A DNA stretch of 64,000 nucleotides from Paenibacillus doosanensis. Lineage in GTDB: Bacteria; Bacillota; Bacilli; Paenibacillales; NBRC-103111. The notes under the pieces are model-generated. The model had not been told where the DNA came from. It was given only the letters and a program-made list of their open reading frames with translations, and ran no database searches. Shown one piece after another: positions 42,018 through 50,451 of this stretch (position 1 is its first letter; each line of letters starts with the position of its first letter). The position numbers were made by a program, and so were the translations under genes. The DNA lies in contig NZ_JANYUY010000003.1 in assembly GCF_025060755.1 (NCBI RefSeq), positions 62,001-126,000 of the forward strand, written 5' to 3'.

Positions 42018-43049
42018 ATGGAATTTTTGAAAAGTTTGTTTGCGCATGTTACTGTAAGAAGATTCTCTATTTTGTTTTTAATCGGGTTGGCCTTGTTTTT
42101 CCTCAAAGGAATGCTAAATTTAGTTCTCCTCACTTTCCTGCTCACCTACATTATTAACAGCCTCCAAACGTATATAACGAGCAGGTTAAACCGTTTTTTT
42201 CGATTAAATTACAGAGTTGTCGTAATTATTATTTATGTGTTTCTGATCGTGCTGATGAGCGCGGGAATATCTAATCTGTGGCCTAAGATTATCGGGCAGG
42301 CCAAGGAAGTATCGGAAAAAATCATTACGCTGTACTACTATCCTGACGACAATATCATATCCCAGTACGTTTCCTATGCGATCGACAGTTTGGATCTTCA
42401 AGCTTATACTAAAAATGGATTCGGTTATTTGCTCAAGCTGAGCGATTGGGGGAAAACGCTCTTTTTGTCCGTTTTGTTCAGTTTATTTTTTCTTTTGGAA
42501 AAAACGAGAATTATGCAATTTACGTCCAAATTTAAGACGAGTAAAATATCGTGGTTTTACAACGAGGTTGAATATTTCAGCAAAAAATTTATCGTATCGT
42601 TCGGAAAAGTCATTGAAGCTCAGTTTCTTATCGCTATCCTTAATACGGCATTGACGACGATCGGGTTATGGCTTTTAGGGTTTCCTTACTTATTTGCGCT
42701 TGCCATCATGGTTTTTGTGCTCAGTCTCATCCCTGTGGCGGGGGTTATCATTTCTTTGATTCCCTTATGCTTGATTGCGCTGCAGATCGGCGGCTTGCTG
42801 ATGATAGCGTATGTAATTATTATGATCATCCTGATTCATCTGGTAGAAAGCTACTTTTTGAATCCGAGGCTGATGTCGTCCAAGACAAAACTGCCGATGT
42901 TTTATTCGTTTCTTGTTCTTATTTTCTCAGAGCATTATTTGGGGATTTGGGGACTGATCATCGGGATTCCGATCTTCGTATTCATGCTGGATATATTGGG
43001 CGTTACGACCGAACCCGAAACGGATCAGACCGATGCTTCGCCCAAATAA
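42018..43049 (+). CDS. AI-2E family (PerM-like) membrane transporter
   Basis: 343 aa with about eight helices and a central extracytoplasmic domain (about residues 90-150). The C-terminal half contains the conserved region LGFPYLFALAIMVFVLSLIPVAGVIISLIPL and FLNPRLMSSKTKLPMF, typical of the AI-2E/PerM family (autoinducer export, permease or Na+/H+ activities in different members). GGGAG lies 10 nt before the ATG. Substrate unknown. Confidence 0.88.
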   Translation: MEFLKSLFAHVTVRRFSILFLIGLALFFLKGMLNLVLLTFLLTYIINSLQTYITSRLNRFFRLNYRVVVIIIYVFLIVLMSAGISNLWPKIIGQAKEVSEKIITLYYYPDDNIISQYVSYAIDSLDLQAYTKNGFGYLLKLSDWGKTLFLSVLFSLFFLLEKTRIMQFTSKFKTSKISWFYNEVEYFSKKFIVSFGKVIEAQFLIAILNTALTTIGLWLLGFPYLFALAIMVFVLSLIPVAGVIISLIPLCLIALQIGGLLMIAYVIIMIILIHLVESYFLNPRLMSSKTKLPMFYSFLVLIFSEHYLGIWGLIIGIPIFVFMLDILGVTTEPETDQTDASPK

Positions 43050-43085
43050 AAAGAGTCGGGAGGAGAGCGCCGCTCCCGCTCCCGG
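43046..43085. terminator. convergent terminator region
   Basis: GC-rich hairpin CGGGAG...CTCCCG (about 43057-43083) with a T-run on the minus strand (AAAAAGAG on plus). It separates the AI-2E gene and the minus-strand small genes. Confidence 0.55.
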
Positions 43086-43093
43086 AACGGTTA

Positions 43094-43249
43094 TTATCTG
43101 CCAGGAGCGACATCGGTGCGTACAACGCCGACGTCAGAAGCATTGATGGCAAACGCGTTGCCTCCTTGACCTGTTCTGGCGCTGGAGTGTTGTTTGACGA
43201 CGACTGTGTTTTTACCTTCTTTTTTGGTTTTATGATGTCTTTTGTGCAA
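43094..43249 (-). CDS. 51-aa small protein (unrecognised)
   Basis: TTG start with GGGAGGTG 6 nt upstream. The N-terminus is very basic (HKRHHKTKKEGKN), followed by VVVKQHSSARTGQGGNAFAI and ASDVGVVRTDVAPGR. The Gly/Ala/Asn-rich second half resembles surface or spore-associated small proteins, but the family is not identified. Second of two small minus-strand genes. Confidence 0.6.
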   Translation of the reverse strand: MHKRHHKTKKEGKNTVVVKQHSSARTGQGGNAFAINASDVGVVRTDVAPGR

Positions 43250-43268
43250 GGAACACACCTCCCGTGAT

Positions 43269-43430
43269 TCATTTGTTTTTTACCTGCTTATAGATCTTCA
43301 CATTGACAGCGTTGCTTGCCAGGACATTCCCCGATTCGGCTTTGGCAACGGCGGATTGAAAAATTTGGATGACGAGGTATCGGTTTTTGCCGATTCGTTG
43401 CCTGAACGTTTTTATTTTGGTATGAAGCAC
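43269..43430 (-). CDS. 53-aa small protein (unrecognised)
   Basis: GTG start with GGGAGG 9 nt upstream. Basic N-terminus (HTKIKTFRQRIGKNR), then VIQIFQSAVAKAESGNVLAS and NAVNVKIYKQVKNK. It shares with the next gene a GN-[VA]-[LF]-A-x-N-A-x-[ND]-V stretch, so the two may be distant relatives. Possibly spore or surface related; not proven. Confidence 0.6.
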   Translation of the reverse strand: MLHTKIKTFRQRIGKNRYLVIQIFQSAVAKAESGNVLASNAVNVKIYKQVKNK

Positions 43431-43581
43431 AATGTCGTACCTCCCTTGGAATGTGAATTCCTATATCATATTATGCGAACCGTCGGACGAGACGGCGAAT
43501 CATCTTGGCAAAACGCTTGTTTTACCCCATCACAATGTTTAATAACTACCGCTGAACGCGACTTTATGGAGGCGATCGATT

Positions 43582-43962
43582 ATGAATACGGCTACGCTTG
43601 TCATCATCATCGTCGGTTTTTCGCTTTTGACGACGGCGATTACGTTGTTCACCGTTTTCTTAACGCTAAGGAATGCGCGCGGCGAAAGACAAAAGAAAAA
43701 GGATATCCTTGCAAACGGCATCTCCGCTTCGGCGATCATCCGGTCGATAGAACAAACGTCGTCGCAGCTGGATGACCAGCCAATCGTTCTGTTAAGCTTG
43801 ACAGTGACTAGAGAAAACGGGGATACGTTCGATACGGTTATCAAAACGGCGATTCCTATCATTAGCATCCCGCAGTTTCAGCCTGGCCGGACGATTGAAG
43901 TAAAGTACATTACAGAGGAGGGGCGTTTACTGGTGGAGGCCGTAGGGGCTTATATCCCTTAA
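43582..43962 (+). CDS. membrane-anchored protein, unknown (DUF3592-like)
   Basis: 126 aa with one N-terminal helix (TLVIIIVGFSLLTTAITLFTVFLTL) and a basic linker. A small beta domain follows (QPIVLLSLTVTRENGDTFDTVI...GRTIEVKYI), the general shape of DUF3592-like proteins. GGAGGCGATCG lies before ATG 43582. Its last 36 bp overlap the 3' end of the glycosyltransferase gene on the other strand. Confidence 0.75.
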   Translation: MNTATLVIIIVGFSLLTTAITLFTVFLTLRNARGERQKKKDILANGISASAIIRSIEQTSSQLDDQPIVLLSLTVTRENGDTFDTVIKTAIPIISIPQFQPGRTIEVKYITEEGRLLVEAVGAYIP

Positions 43963-46638
43963 AGCGAGCTTAAGGGAAGCGCGATTTGCCATGGAAAGCT
44001 CCCGCAGTTTACTAGCCGTCCGATCGTAACGAACCCGGTGATTCGACACAAGGTTATCGATCCAGTGTAGATCATAGCTCTCTAGCAAATGAATCAGCAG
44101 CCTGAGCTGTGCCAAGTACTGATTATCGGTTTCCAAATCCGCTTTCCGTCCTTGGAGCCGCTTGAGCACGGAAGTGCGAAAGAAGCAGGGCCAAATGCAC
44201 GGGTCGGCCAACAACAGCTCCCATGGATCGGAAAAACGGTCGCCCTTGATGATTTCTTTATGGTCGGCTTTGTCAATCCATATACGAACATTGCCGCAAA
44301 AGCCGGCAACATGGTCGGGAAGCATGAGAGCCTTCCCCAGCATGTACTGCACTGCATCGGCTTCCAGCCATTCTTCGGCGTCATGCAGCAAAAAATACGG
44401 CGTTTTCGTTTTGGCAATCATCGTGTCAAGGCATTTGCCGTATCCTTGTCTTTCTTCGTTGCTGATCAGCCGGACCCGGCTATCTCTTAGATAGGGCCTA
44501 ATTATGGCTTCGGTATGATCTGTTGAAGCGTCGTTAACAATGAACAGATTCCAATTGGGAATGGTTTGCGTAATCACATTGTCGATCGCCTGTTTGATGG
44601 TGTGAGCTTGATTGTGCGCTACTATCGCTATCGTTACAATGCTCCTTTGCGCCGGACTTCTTTGGACTTGAGCGAAGGCTGAAGAGGAAGGCGGGCGTTC
44701 GAATGCCTCTCTTATACATGCTCTAAATTGATCCAGCCGGTGTTTGCGCATAACCTTTTGTTTCCCCGCTATGCCTAATTTCGTTTTTCTTAGTGGATCG
44801 GCCAGCAATTGTTGGATGGCTAGCGCAAATTGCTCCTCCTCAACCGAGGATCGGGGAATTAGGATGCCATCTTTTCCGTTCTGAATAAGCTCTTGCCATC
44901 CGGGAACGTCAAAGGCTATAACCGGCACTCCGGTCGCCATCGCTTCTAACCCGGTAATGGGTATTCCTTCGCTCGGGGAAGTCGAGATCAGAACATCCGA
45001 TATTTTCAACATGTCAGGAATATCGTTGCGATACCCTAGGAATTTGACATTATGATCCAGGTTTTGCCGCCGGATCTCGTCGGCAAGCTCCTTTTTGCGT
45101 ACACCGTCTCCGACGATCATACAGCAAACGCGGCGTTCAGGATCATAGCGCATCAAGTGTTTGACGATGGAAATCAATTTGAGCGGTTCTTTGTCATAGT
45201 CCAGACGGCTAATGAAGCTCACAATTTGCATATTTTCCTCCAGCTGCAGCTGGCGCTTAATTTTCGCGATTTTTTCCGCGTTTCCCGGGGCAAACAAAGC
45301 CGTATCGACGCCGCTGACAAAAACTTGTATTTTTTTCGGATTGACGCTGAAGATGGTTTCCATCGTCGCTTTTAATGATTGCTTGCTGACCAGATACTGA
45401 TCAATGCAGGAGTCCGTTTCTACCGATTTTCGAACAAAATCCCAGGGAAGCTCGGGTACGTAACTGTGAAGTATTGCAAGGGCTTTAATATGCGGGAACA
45501 GCTCCTTTACGGTTGGGAGCATGTTGTATCCGACTAAGCTGTTGTTGATAAGGATAACCTCAATGTCCCGCGTCTGGATAATATGAAGCAGCAAGGCATC
45601 GATATGTTCAGGCTTGCTGAAGTAATTGGGCAAATAAAAAATATCGCGAATCAGCTCCAGCGAATATTCGAACCTGGGGGCCGGTGAGTCCAAGGTTGTA
45701 ACGACCGTCACTTCAAATTGTTGGTCGGGCAGAGCTTGAACGAGTTCGCCGGTTATTTTCTCAGCCCCTCCAAATTCCAGCCAGCTGGTGACGATCAACA
45801 CTTTTCTTTTAGCAGCGTCGCGCGGTTTTAAGGTATATGCGTCTGGGCCGTGAGGCCAGGCAAGCTCCAAAGGTAAATCCGGATCTCCGTCGGCATACTT
45901 GCATTTGAGCAGCTCCAGCTGCTTTTCTTCAAAAAGATGCGCATGATTGTTGCGGATAGCTTGTACGGTTTGATGATGCCGTTTGTTCGTTTGGCTGAGC
46001 AGCGACTCCCCGTGCTTGCGATAGTAAAACAGCGGTTCCTTTATTTGATGCGGCTTCCAACCGTGATCGAACAGCTTGATCCAGAAATCCCAATCCTCAT
46101 ACCCCTGAACCTCCTTGCTCTCGCTATATCCTCCGACCTGCTCCCATGCCATTTTCCGAAATAAAGAGTTTCCCACGACCATATTATTGAACAGCAGCTC
46201 GTAAAAATTGCAAGGAGGCAGCTCCGACACCTCTCTATATTCGCCAAAGGTTTGGAGCCAAGTCGTTACAAAGCCGACTTCCGGTCTAGTTTCTAGCACC
46301 CATATCCCTTTTTCGAGTAAAGTCGGATGAATCCGGTCGTCCGAATCAAGCGGGAATATATATTTACCGCGGGCTTCCCGTATGGCGCGATTTCTCGCCG
46401 CAGCGGGCCCTTGGTTGGCTTGGTGGATCACTCTCGTTCGCGGCTTGCGCAAGTTGCTCAATATATTTGTCGTACCGGCATCTGTAGAACCGTCGTTGAC
46501 GACAATGATTTCAAAATCTTGAAAGCTGGAAGCCAGACAGGAATCAATCGCTTCTTCAATAAACTCACCGTAATTGTAACAAGGAATAACTATCGAAACC
46601 CACGGCTCTTTATACAAAGGGCTACAACTCCTTTTCAT
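43927..46638 (-). CDS. three-domain glycosyltransferase (GT2-GT4-GT2)
   Basis: About 900 aa. The N-terminal GT2 domain starts WVSIVIPCYNYGEFIEEAID with the DSDDR motif. The central GT4 domain has TSWLEFGGAEKITGEL, the VFVSGVDTALF and FISRLDYDKEPLKL regions, then the STSPSEGIPITGLEAMATG block. A second GT2 domain begins SIVTIAIVAHNQAHTIKQAID. Likely builds a surface polysaccharide or glycan. The start is uncertain: ATG 46638 has a weak GAGGT, ATG 46656 none. It stands alone in the minus orientation, with no other polysaccharide genes nearby. Confidence 0.88.
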   Translation of the reverse strand: MKRSCSPLYKEPWVSIVIPCYNYGEFIEEAIDSCLASSFQDFEIIVVNDGSTDAGTTNILSNLRKPRTRVIHQANQGPAAARNRAIREARGKYIFPLDSDDRIHPTLLEKGIWVLETRPEVGFVTTWLQTFGEYREVSELPPCNFYELLFNNMVVGNSLFRKMAWEQVGGYSESKEVQGYEDWDFWIKLFDHGWKPHQIKEPLFYYRKHGESLLSQTNKRHHQTVQAIRNNHAHLFEEKQLELLKCKYADGDPDLPLELAWPHGPDAYTLKPRDAAKRKVLIVTSWLEFGGAEKITGELVQALPDQQFEVTVVTTLDSPAPRFEYSLELIRDIFYLPNYFSKPEHIDALLLHIIQTRDIEVILINNSLVGYNMLPTVKELFPHIKALAILHSYVPELPWDFVRKSVETDSCIDQYLVSKQSLKATMETIFSVNPKKIQVFVSGVDTALFAPGNAEKIAKIKRQLQLEENMQIVSFISRLDYDKEPLKLISIVKHLMRYDPERRVCCMIVGDGVRKKELADEIRRQNLDHNVKFLGYRNDIPDMLKISDVLISTSPSEGIPITGLEAMATGVPVIAFDVPGWQELIQNGKDGILIPRSSVEEEQFALAIQQLLADPLRKTKLGIAGKQKVMRKHRLDQFRACIREAFERPPSSSAFAQVQRSPAQRSIVTIAIVAHNQAHTIKQAIDNVITQTIPNWNLFIVNDASTDHTEAIIRPYLRDSRVRLISNEERQGYGKCLDTMIAKTKTPYFLLHDAEEWLEADAVQYMLGKALMLPDHVAGFCGNVRIWIDKADHKEIIKGDRFSDPWELLLADPCIWPCFFRTSVLKRLQGRKADLETDNQYLAQLRLLIHLLESYDLHWIDNLVSNHRVRYDRTASKLRELSMANRASLKLALRDISPYGLHQ

Positions 46639-46904
46639 AAAAATAGCAGACCTCATGGGGGCGATCGCGAAGAGGGCTGCGGAAATCGTAGATCCGTAAA
46701 TCGAATCTACCAATGAAAGCTTTCATATTCTATTGAATGTGAATGGGATGGATTTGGTGCAGGCGCTGTGCGCAAGAAATTAAAAATGCGCCGATGAATT
46801 TTGTTACGGAGGGGGAGGGAGGGCGGCGTGCGGATCCTGCGTTCGGCACCCAAACGGCACCCAATCACGCTCATTTCAAGTTGGAAAACGGCTCTTTAAA
46901 CAGC

Positions 46905-46931
46905 AAAAAACCCTTGATTATCAAGGGTTTT
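46905..46931 (-). terminator. terminator of tRNA-Val
   Basis: AAACCCTTGA / TCAAGGGTTT stem followed by T on the minus strand, starting 7 nt after the tRNA. Confidence 0.88.
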
Positions 46932-46937
46932 TCTTTA

Positions 46938-47009
46938 TGACCTGTGCTGGGTTCGAACCAGCGACCCCTACCCTGTCAAGATAGTGCTCTCCCGCTGAGC
47001 TAACAAGTC
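46938..47009 (-). tRNA. tRNA-Val (GAC)
   Basis: 72-nt cloverleaf without encoded CCA: acceptor GACTTGT/ACAGGTC with one G-U pair, D-arm GCTC/GAGC, anticodon arm CTATC-TTGACAG-GGTAG, T-arm GCTGG-TTCGAAC-CCAGC, discriminator A. Anticodon GAC reads Val codons GUC/GUU. Confidence 0.9.
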
Positions 47010-47071
47010 ATGTTATGAAGTTCGTTCGTCGTTTTTGTTACTTCGTTCAGCGACAAGTAATAATATACCAA

Positions 47072-47100
47072 GCTCCAAGACATTTGTCAACAAAGTTTTT
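47072..47100 (-). promoter_or_regulatory. promoter of tRNA-Val
   Basis: On the minus strand, -35 TTGACA (47100-47095) and -10 TATATT (47077-47072) with 17-nt spacing. Confidence 0.85.
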
Positions 47101-47187
47101 GAAAAAAGTTTTGTTATCCAAAGAATGAACTCTTTTCTCCGTCTCCAAAAGCTTTTTATGAAGATTCAACCTTCACTACTAGCGGCC

Positions 47188-47209
47188 ATATGCTATAATA
47201 CTAGCATAT
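47188..47209 (+). promoter_or_regulatory. palindrome over the -10 region of the 47234 operon
   Basis: ATATGCTA (47188-47195) - TAATAC - TAGCATAT (47202-47209), a perfect inverted repeat that includes TATAAT. It lies 25 bp before the first gene, so a repressor may bind there. The cognate factor is not known. Confidence 0.5.
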
Positions 47210-47233
47210 CAACCGAGCGAAAGAAGGTACAGG

Positions 47234-48184
47234 ATGAAGGAGTTTCAGCGGTCTTTTCAACCTATTCAATTTCAGGTGCAGCAGGAACAGCAGGCCGGAC
47301 GGGAAGAAACGGTAGATTGGGGAAGCGCGGAATGGGGGACTCATCGTCACCTGGTGCGCCAGCTAATGGAGCATTCCATGGAGCTGCTGTCTGTGAAAGA
47401 TAAGGCCGTCGTATTGGGAGCAGGAACTCATGGGGATGTCGATTTGCCGGATTTGGCGAACCGGTTTGTCGAGGTTACGGTCCTCGACACGGAGGCCAAC
47501 GCGATTGAGGAAGTGCTGGGTCCGGGCAGCAGCGCTCCGATTTCCGGCAAGCTGAATTCGTTAACGAATGTGGATTATACTTGTCTGGATCAAATTCAAT
47601 TTTACGAGACGTGGGAGGAAATGCTGCTGAACGAGGCGCCTGCGGAGGAAGTGGCGGCGTATATTAAAGACTGCGCATTCCGCGTAAGGCATCGCGATGC
47701 GCTGCCGCAATGGAAGCGGAGCTTCTCGCTGGCGGTTTCCTCCTCTGTACATACACAGTTGTTTTATATCCATGCCTTGTCGCAATTTGCGGGGTATGCG
47801 GACCAGTACGGTCCGGACGGCGTTCCGCAGATCATCGGAGCGCTCCAGTTTCTGCGAAACAGCCTGGTGACCGGTTATAACCGGATGCTGACGTCTCTAT
47901 TGAAGCCGGACGGCCGATTGGTAGTGTGGACGGATATGATCCGTCTCGAGGAGCACAACCGGGCGCTGCTGGAGCAATTGTACGGCATGCGCAGCGAAGA
48001 AGAGCGAACCCGATTTTTGTTCCGCGCTTTCGGGCAGTATGGCACGGAGGCGGCGGTGCTGGGAATGAAGGATCTTCAGGAGAAACTGAACCCGTTCGGA
48101 CAGTTGTTCAAATGCTGGGTATGGTCGACCGAGACGGATAAACAGTATATAGCGGCGGGCTTTTCCAGCGGGATACGGGCATAA
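47234..48184 (+). CDS. Rossmann-type protein, possible methyltransferase
   Basis: 316 aa. A glycine-rich motif AVVLGAGTHGDVDLPDLANRF followed by VTVLDTEANAIEEVL resembles the SAM-binding start of class I methyltransferases. The later FLRNSLVTGYNRMLTSLLKPDGRLVVWTDMI fits the post-I/II strands. I do not recognise a specific family. First gene of an operon with the kinase-like protein and YfhH. The GGTACAGG ribosome site is weak. Confidence 0.6.
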   Translation: MKEFQRSFQPIQFQVQQEQQAGREETVDWGSAEWGTHRHLVRQLMEHSMELLSVKDKAVVLGAGTHGDVDLPDLANRFVEVTVLDTEANAIEEVLGPGSSAPISGKLNSLTNVDYTCLDQIQFYETWEEMLLNEAPAEEVAAYIKDCAFRVRHRDALPQWKRSFSLAVSSSVHTQLFYIHALSQFAGYADQYGPDGVPQIIGALQFLRNSLVTGYNRMLTSLLKPDGRLVVWTDMIRLEEHNRALLEQLYGMRSEEERTRFLFRAFGQYGTEAAVLGMKDLQEKLNPFGQLFKCWVWSTETDKQYIAAGFSSGIRA

Positions 48185-48226
48185 GCCGCAGCGTTTGCAG
48201 TTAGGCATATATAAGGAGTCGGTTGA

Positions 48227-49240
48227 ATGACATCAGAGTTGGATTTACTTATCAATGAACTTTTGGCTCATTATTTCGAAGACGGGCAATGGCGGACAGA
48301 GGCCAAGGAGAGCGGGGTCAACAATACGACGCGATTCGTATACCGCGCTTCAGGCACTTATGTACTGCGAATTTACGACAATCATACGGATATGAACAAG
48401 ATCGTCTACGAAACGGCGGTGCTGCAGCAACTGCAGCGCGTCAAGCTGAGCTATCAGGTGCCGAAGCCCGTAGCTACGATGAAGGGGGCTTCTTACGCCG
48501 TGGCCGCTTCCGGCAAAGTGGCCGTTCTCTTCGAATATATCGAAGGAGAACGGGCGGAGCTGGCGAGCCTCATCCATGCGGAAGCGGTCGGGCGCGCAAT
48601 GGGAGAGCTGACGGAAGCGCTGGCTAAGGTGCAGGTCGATATGGAGGCGGCTTATGAGCCTTACTACGAGCTGTACGAGGTACATCCGCTAGTGACGAGG
48701 GATAAGCTGGACAATTGGCTGGAGGAGATGGCCGAAGGCCCCTTGTATGCGGAAATTCGGCTGCTGCGCGATGCGATCGACCGGCTGCTGGACGATATTA
48801 CCTCGCTATGCCGTTTGCCTGTCCAGCTAACGCATTCCGATATTGTAGCCAGCAATGTGCTGGTAGCGTCGGACCGGGTGACGGGGATTCTCGATTTCGA
48901 ATTCGTCACCCCGGATTTGCGGGCGATGGACGCAGCCGTATACATGTGCGAGCTGATTCGCTTCTACCCTGAAGAAGGAATGGAGCTGGCGCAGGCGTTT
49001 ATTGCCGGCTACGGGCAATCCGTTCGCTTGGAGGACGATGAAATCGATACGCTGCCTCAGCTCATTTTGCTGCGCAGCATGGTGCTTGTGATTCATTTCC
49101 TGGGACGCTGCTGGGACGGAATTGACGCGGAGCAGGGGATCGATCGTTACATTATCAGCTTTGCGCAGGTTACCGTGTGGCTGGAGCAGCATGAAGAAGA
49201 ACTGTTGGGACTGCTTCGCAAGCAATGGGAGGTGAGCTGA
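48227..49240 (+). CDS. phosphotransferase (APH/homoserine kinase-like) family protein
   Basis: 337-aa kinase of the aminoglycoside phosphotransferase fold, the group that also holds choline and homoserine type II kinases. The Brenner motif HSDIVASNVLV (about residue 203) has the catalytic Asp, and ILDFEF (about 221) the metal-binding Asp; the N-lobe shows FVYRASGTYVLRIYDN. The physiological substrate is unknown and antibiotic resistance should not be inferred. Stop overlaps the start of the next gene (TGATG). Confidence 0.82.
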   Translation: MTSELDLLINELLAHYFEDGQWRTEAKESGVNNTTRFVYRASGTYVLRIYDNHTDMNKIVYETAVLQQLQRVKLSYQVPKPVATMKGASYAVAASGKVAVLFEYIEGERAELASLIHAEAVGRAMGELTEALAKVQVDMEAAYEPYYELYEVHPLVTRDKLDNWLEEMAEGPLYAEIRLLRDAIDRLLDDITSLCRLPVQLTHSDIVASNVLVASDRVTGILDFEFVTPDLRAMDAAVYMCELIRFYPEEGMELAQAFIAGYGQSVRLEDDEIDTLPQLILLRSMVLVIHFLGRCWDGIDAEQGIDRYIISFAQVTVWLEQHEEELLGLLRKQWEVS

Positions 49241-49533
49241 TGAAGAAGCTGTACAGCCAAATGTCTCCGGTCGAGCTTGAAGCGGAAATGACGGAAATTG
49301 TGGCGGCCATGGAACATATTGAATTTCCGAGCCAGAAGGAGCTGCTAACGCGCAAGTATTATACGGCCAAAGCCTATTTGCTGGACCCCGCCGATTTCAA
49401 GCCGGGCCGCTACAAGGTCGAAGACTTCGAAGAGGAGTTCGAGCTGAAGTATATTAACGGCATTATGGGCTGGGGCCAAATGGGAAAAGACCCGGAAGCC
49501 AGCTTTCCTCTTTCGATGCTGACTTGGGTCTAA
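49240..49533 (+). CDS. YfhH/DUF1811 family protein
   Basis: 97 aa. Matches the YfhH family pattern: YSQMSPVELEAEM start, AKAYLLDPADFKPGRYKVE and INGIMGWGQM. The function is not established. ATG 49240 lies in the TGATG overlap with GGGAGGTGAGC upstream. The gene ends convergently with fnr at 49530, overlapping 4 bp. Confidence 0.88.
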   Translation: MKKLYSQMSPVELEAEMTEIVAAMEHIEFPSQKELLTRKYYTAKAYLLDPADFKPGRYKVEDFEEEFELKYINGIMGWGQMGKDPEASFPLSMLTWV

Positions 49534-50246
49534 ATACGGCACATATCTTTGGGGCAGTTTTCGCATTGGCAAATGTTGCGAAGGTAGTCGATATTTTCGA
49601 TCACGATATTATTGTTTTCCATAGAAATGACGTTAAGCTTCTTTAAGTCGCTGAGCATCCGGTTGACGCTTTCGCGGGTTGCGCCGATCATGTCGGCCAG
49701 CTCGCTGTTCGTCAGCTTTTTGGTAATGAAAATCTGATTGTCCTGCCGAACCCCGTAGGAGTTGCTTAAACGGATCAAGGTGGAGCATAGAGCCCCCGGC
49801 TTGCCGAACATCATCAGATCGCGGAACTTGGTCTGCGTCATCCGATGCATCAGCCCCATCCATTTCATAAACTCGATTGCCAGATCGCCATGCTGCCACA
49901 GCAGCGTCTCCAGGTCTCTCTGCTGAATGATTCCGATGCTGCTGTCTTCCATCACTTCCGCGTTGAAGTTGTGCACCGATTGCTGGAACGGGTCGAGCTG
50001 CCCGAATAAATCCCCTTGTCCGTACATATACAAAATGAAGCTTTTTCCCTCATCGCTTGTTTTCGTAATTTTGACGCGTCCCTGATTCATAAAGTAAAGC
50101 TTATCCGCAGAATCTCCTTCCCAGAACAAGTAAGAACCCGCACTCACTTTATGATCGTACATAATTTCCTTTAATTTGGATAAATTCTCTTCCGAAAAAC
50201 AATCCGTATTATGAACTCCTTCCATGCTTTGCCAACAACTGCGCAT
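49530..50246 (-). CDS. fnr: Fnr-type oxygen-sensing regulator
   Basis: 238 aa, exactly the length of B. subtilis Fnr. The CRP-type cyclic-nucleotide fold spans about residues 20-140, and the HTH (SELADMIGATRESVNRMLSDLKKL) lies near 185. The C-terminus ends CQCENCPKDMCRI; Cys228, Cys231 and Cys236 have the same spacing as the [4Fe-4S] ligands of B. subtilis Fnr, so it is probably an oxygen sensor for anaerobic genes. ATG 50246 follows AAAGGAGG. A second Fnr-type gene lies at 51066. Fnr-like boxes are found in the divergent spacer. Confidence 0.9.
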   Translation of the reverse strand: MRSCWQSMEGVHNTDCFSEENLSKLKEIMYDHKVSAGSYLFWEGDSADKLYFMNQGRVKITKTSDEGKSFILYMYGQGDLFGQLDPFQQSVHNFNAEVMEDSSIGIIQQRDLETLLWQHGDLAIEFMKWMGLMHRMTQTKFRDLMMFGKPGALCSTLIRLSNSYGVRQDNQIFITKKLTNSELADMIGATRESVNRMLSDLKKLNVISMENNNIVIENIDYLRNICQCENCPKDMCRI

Positions 50247-50324
50247 CAGGCGTTCCTCCTTTGTATCGTCCGTACCATGGCCGATTGCTTTGATATAACC
50301 ATAATGGAAAGCGATGCGAAGCGA

Positions 50325-50340
50325 TGTGATAAAAATCACG
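50325..50340. promoter_or_regulatory. Fnr/CRP-type box
   Basis: TGTGA-TAAAAA-TCACG, matching the TGTGA-N6-TCACA type site with one mismatch. It lies between fnr (50246, minus) and the MobA-like gene (50452, plus). Confidence 0.75.
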
Positions 50341-50365
50341 CCGGCGGTAAAATATCGCCTAAATC

Positions 50366-50381
50366 TGTGATTTTTGTAACA
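50366..50381. promoter_or_regulatory. second, degenerate Fnr/CRP-type site
   Basis: TGTGA-TTTTTG-TAACA; only the left half site is intact. It sits 26 bp after the first box. Confidence 0.45.
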
Positions 50382-50451
50382 TGCACGGCACACTTAAACC
50401 GTTATAGTAGAAATATAAGGATACGTTGTGCAGAAAGGAAGTGAAAGACCC

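Noticed and set aside
43242-43775. 177-aa open frame on the plus strand
   Set aside because: It overlaps two minus-strand small genes with good ribosome sites and the start of the membrane protein at 43582, and it shows no domain pattern.
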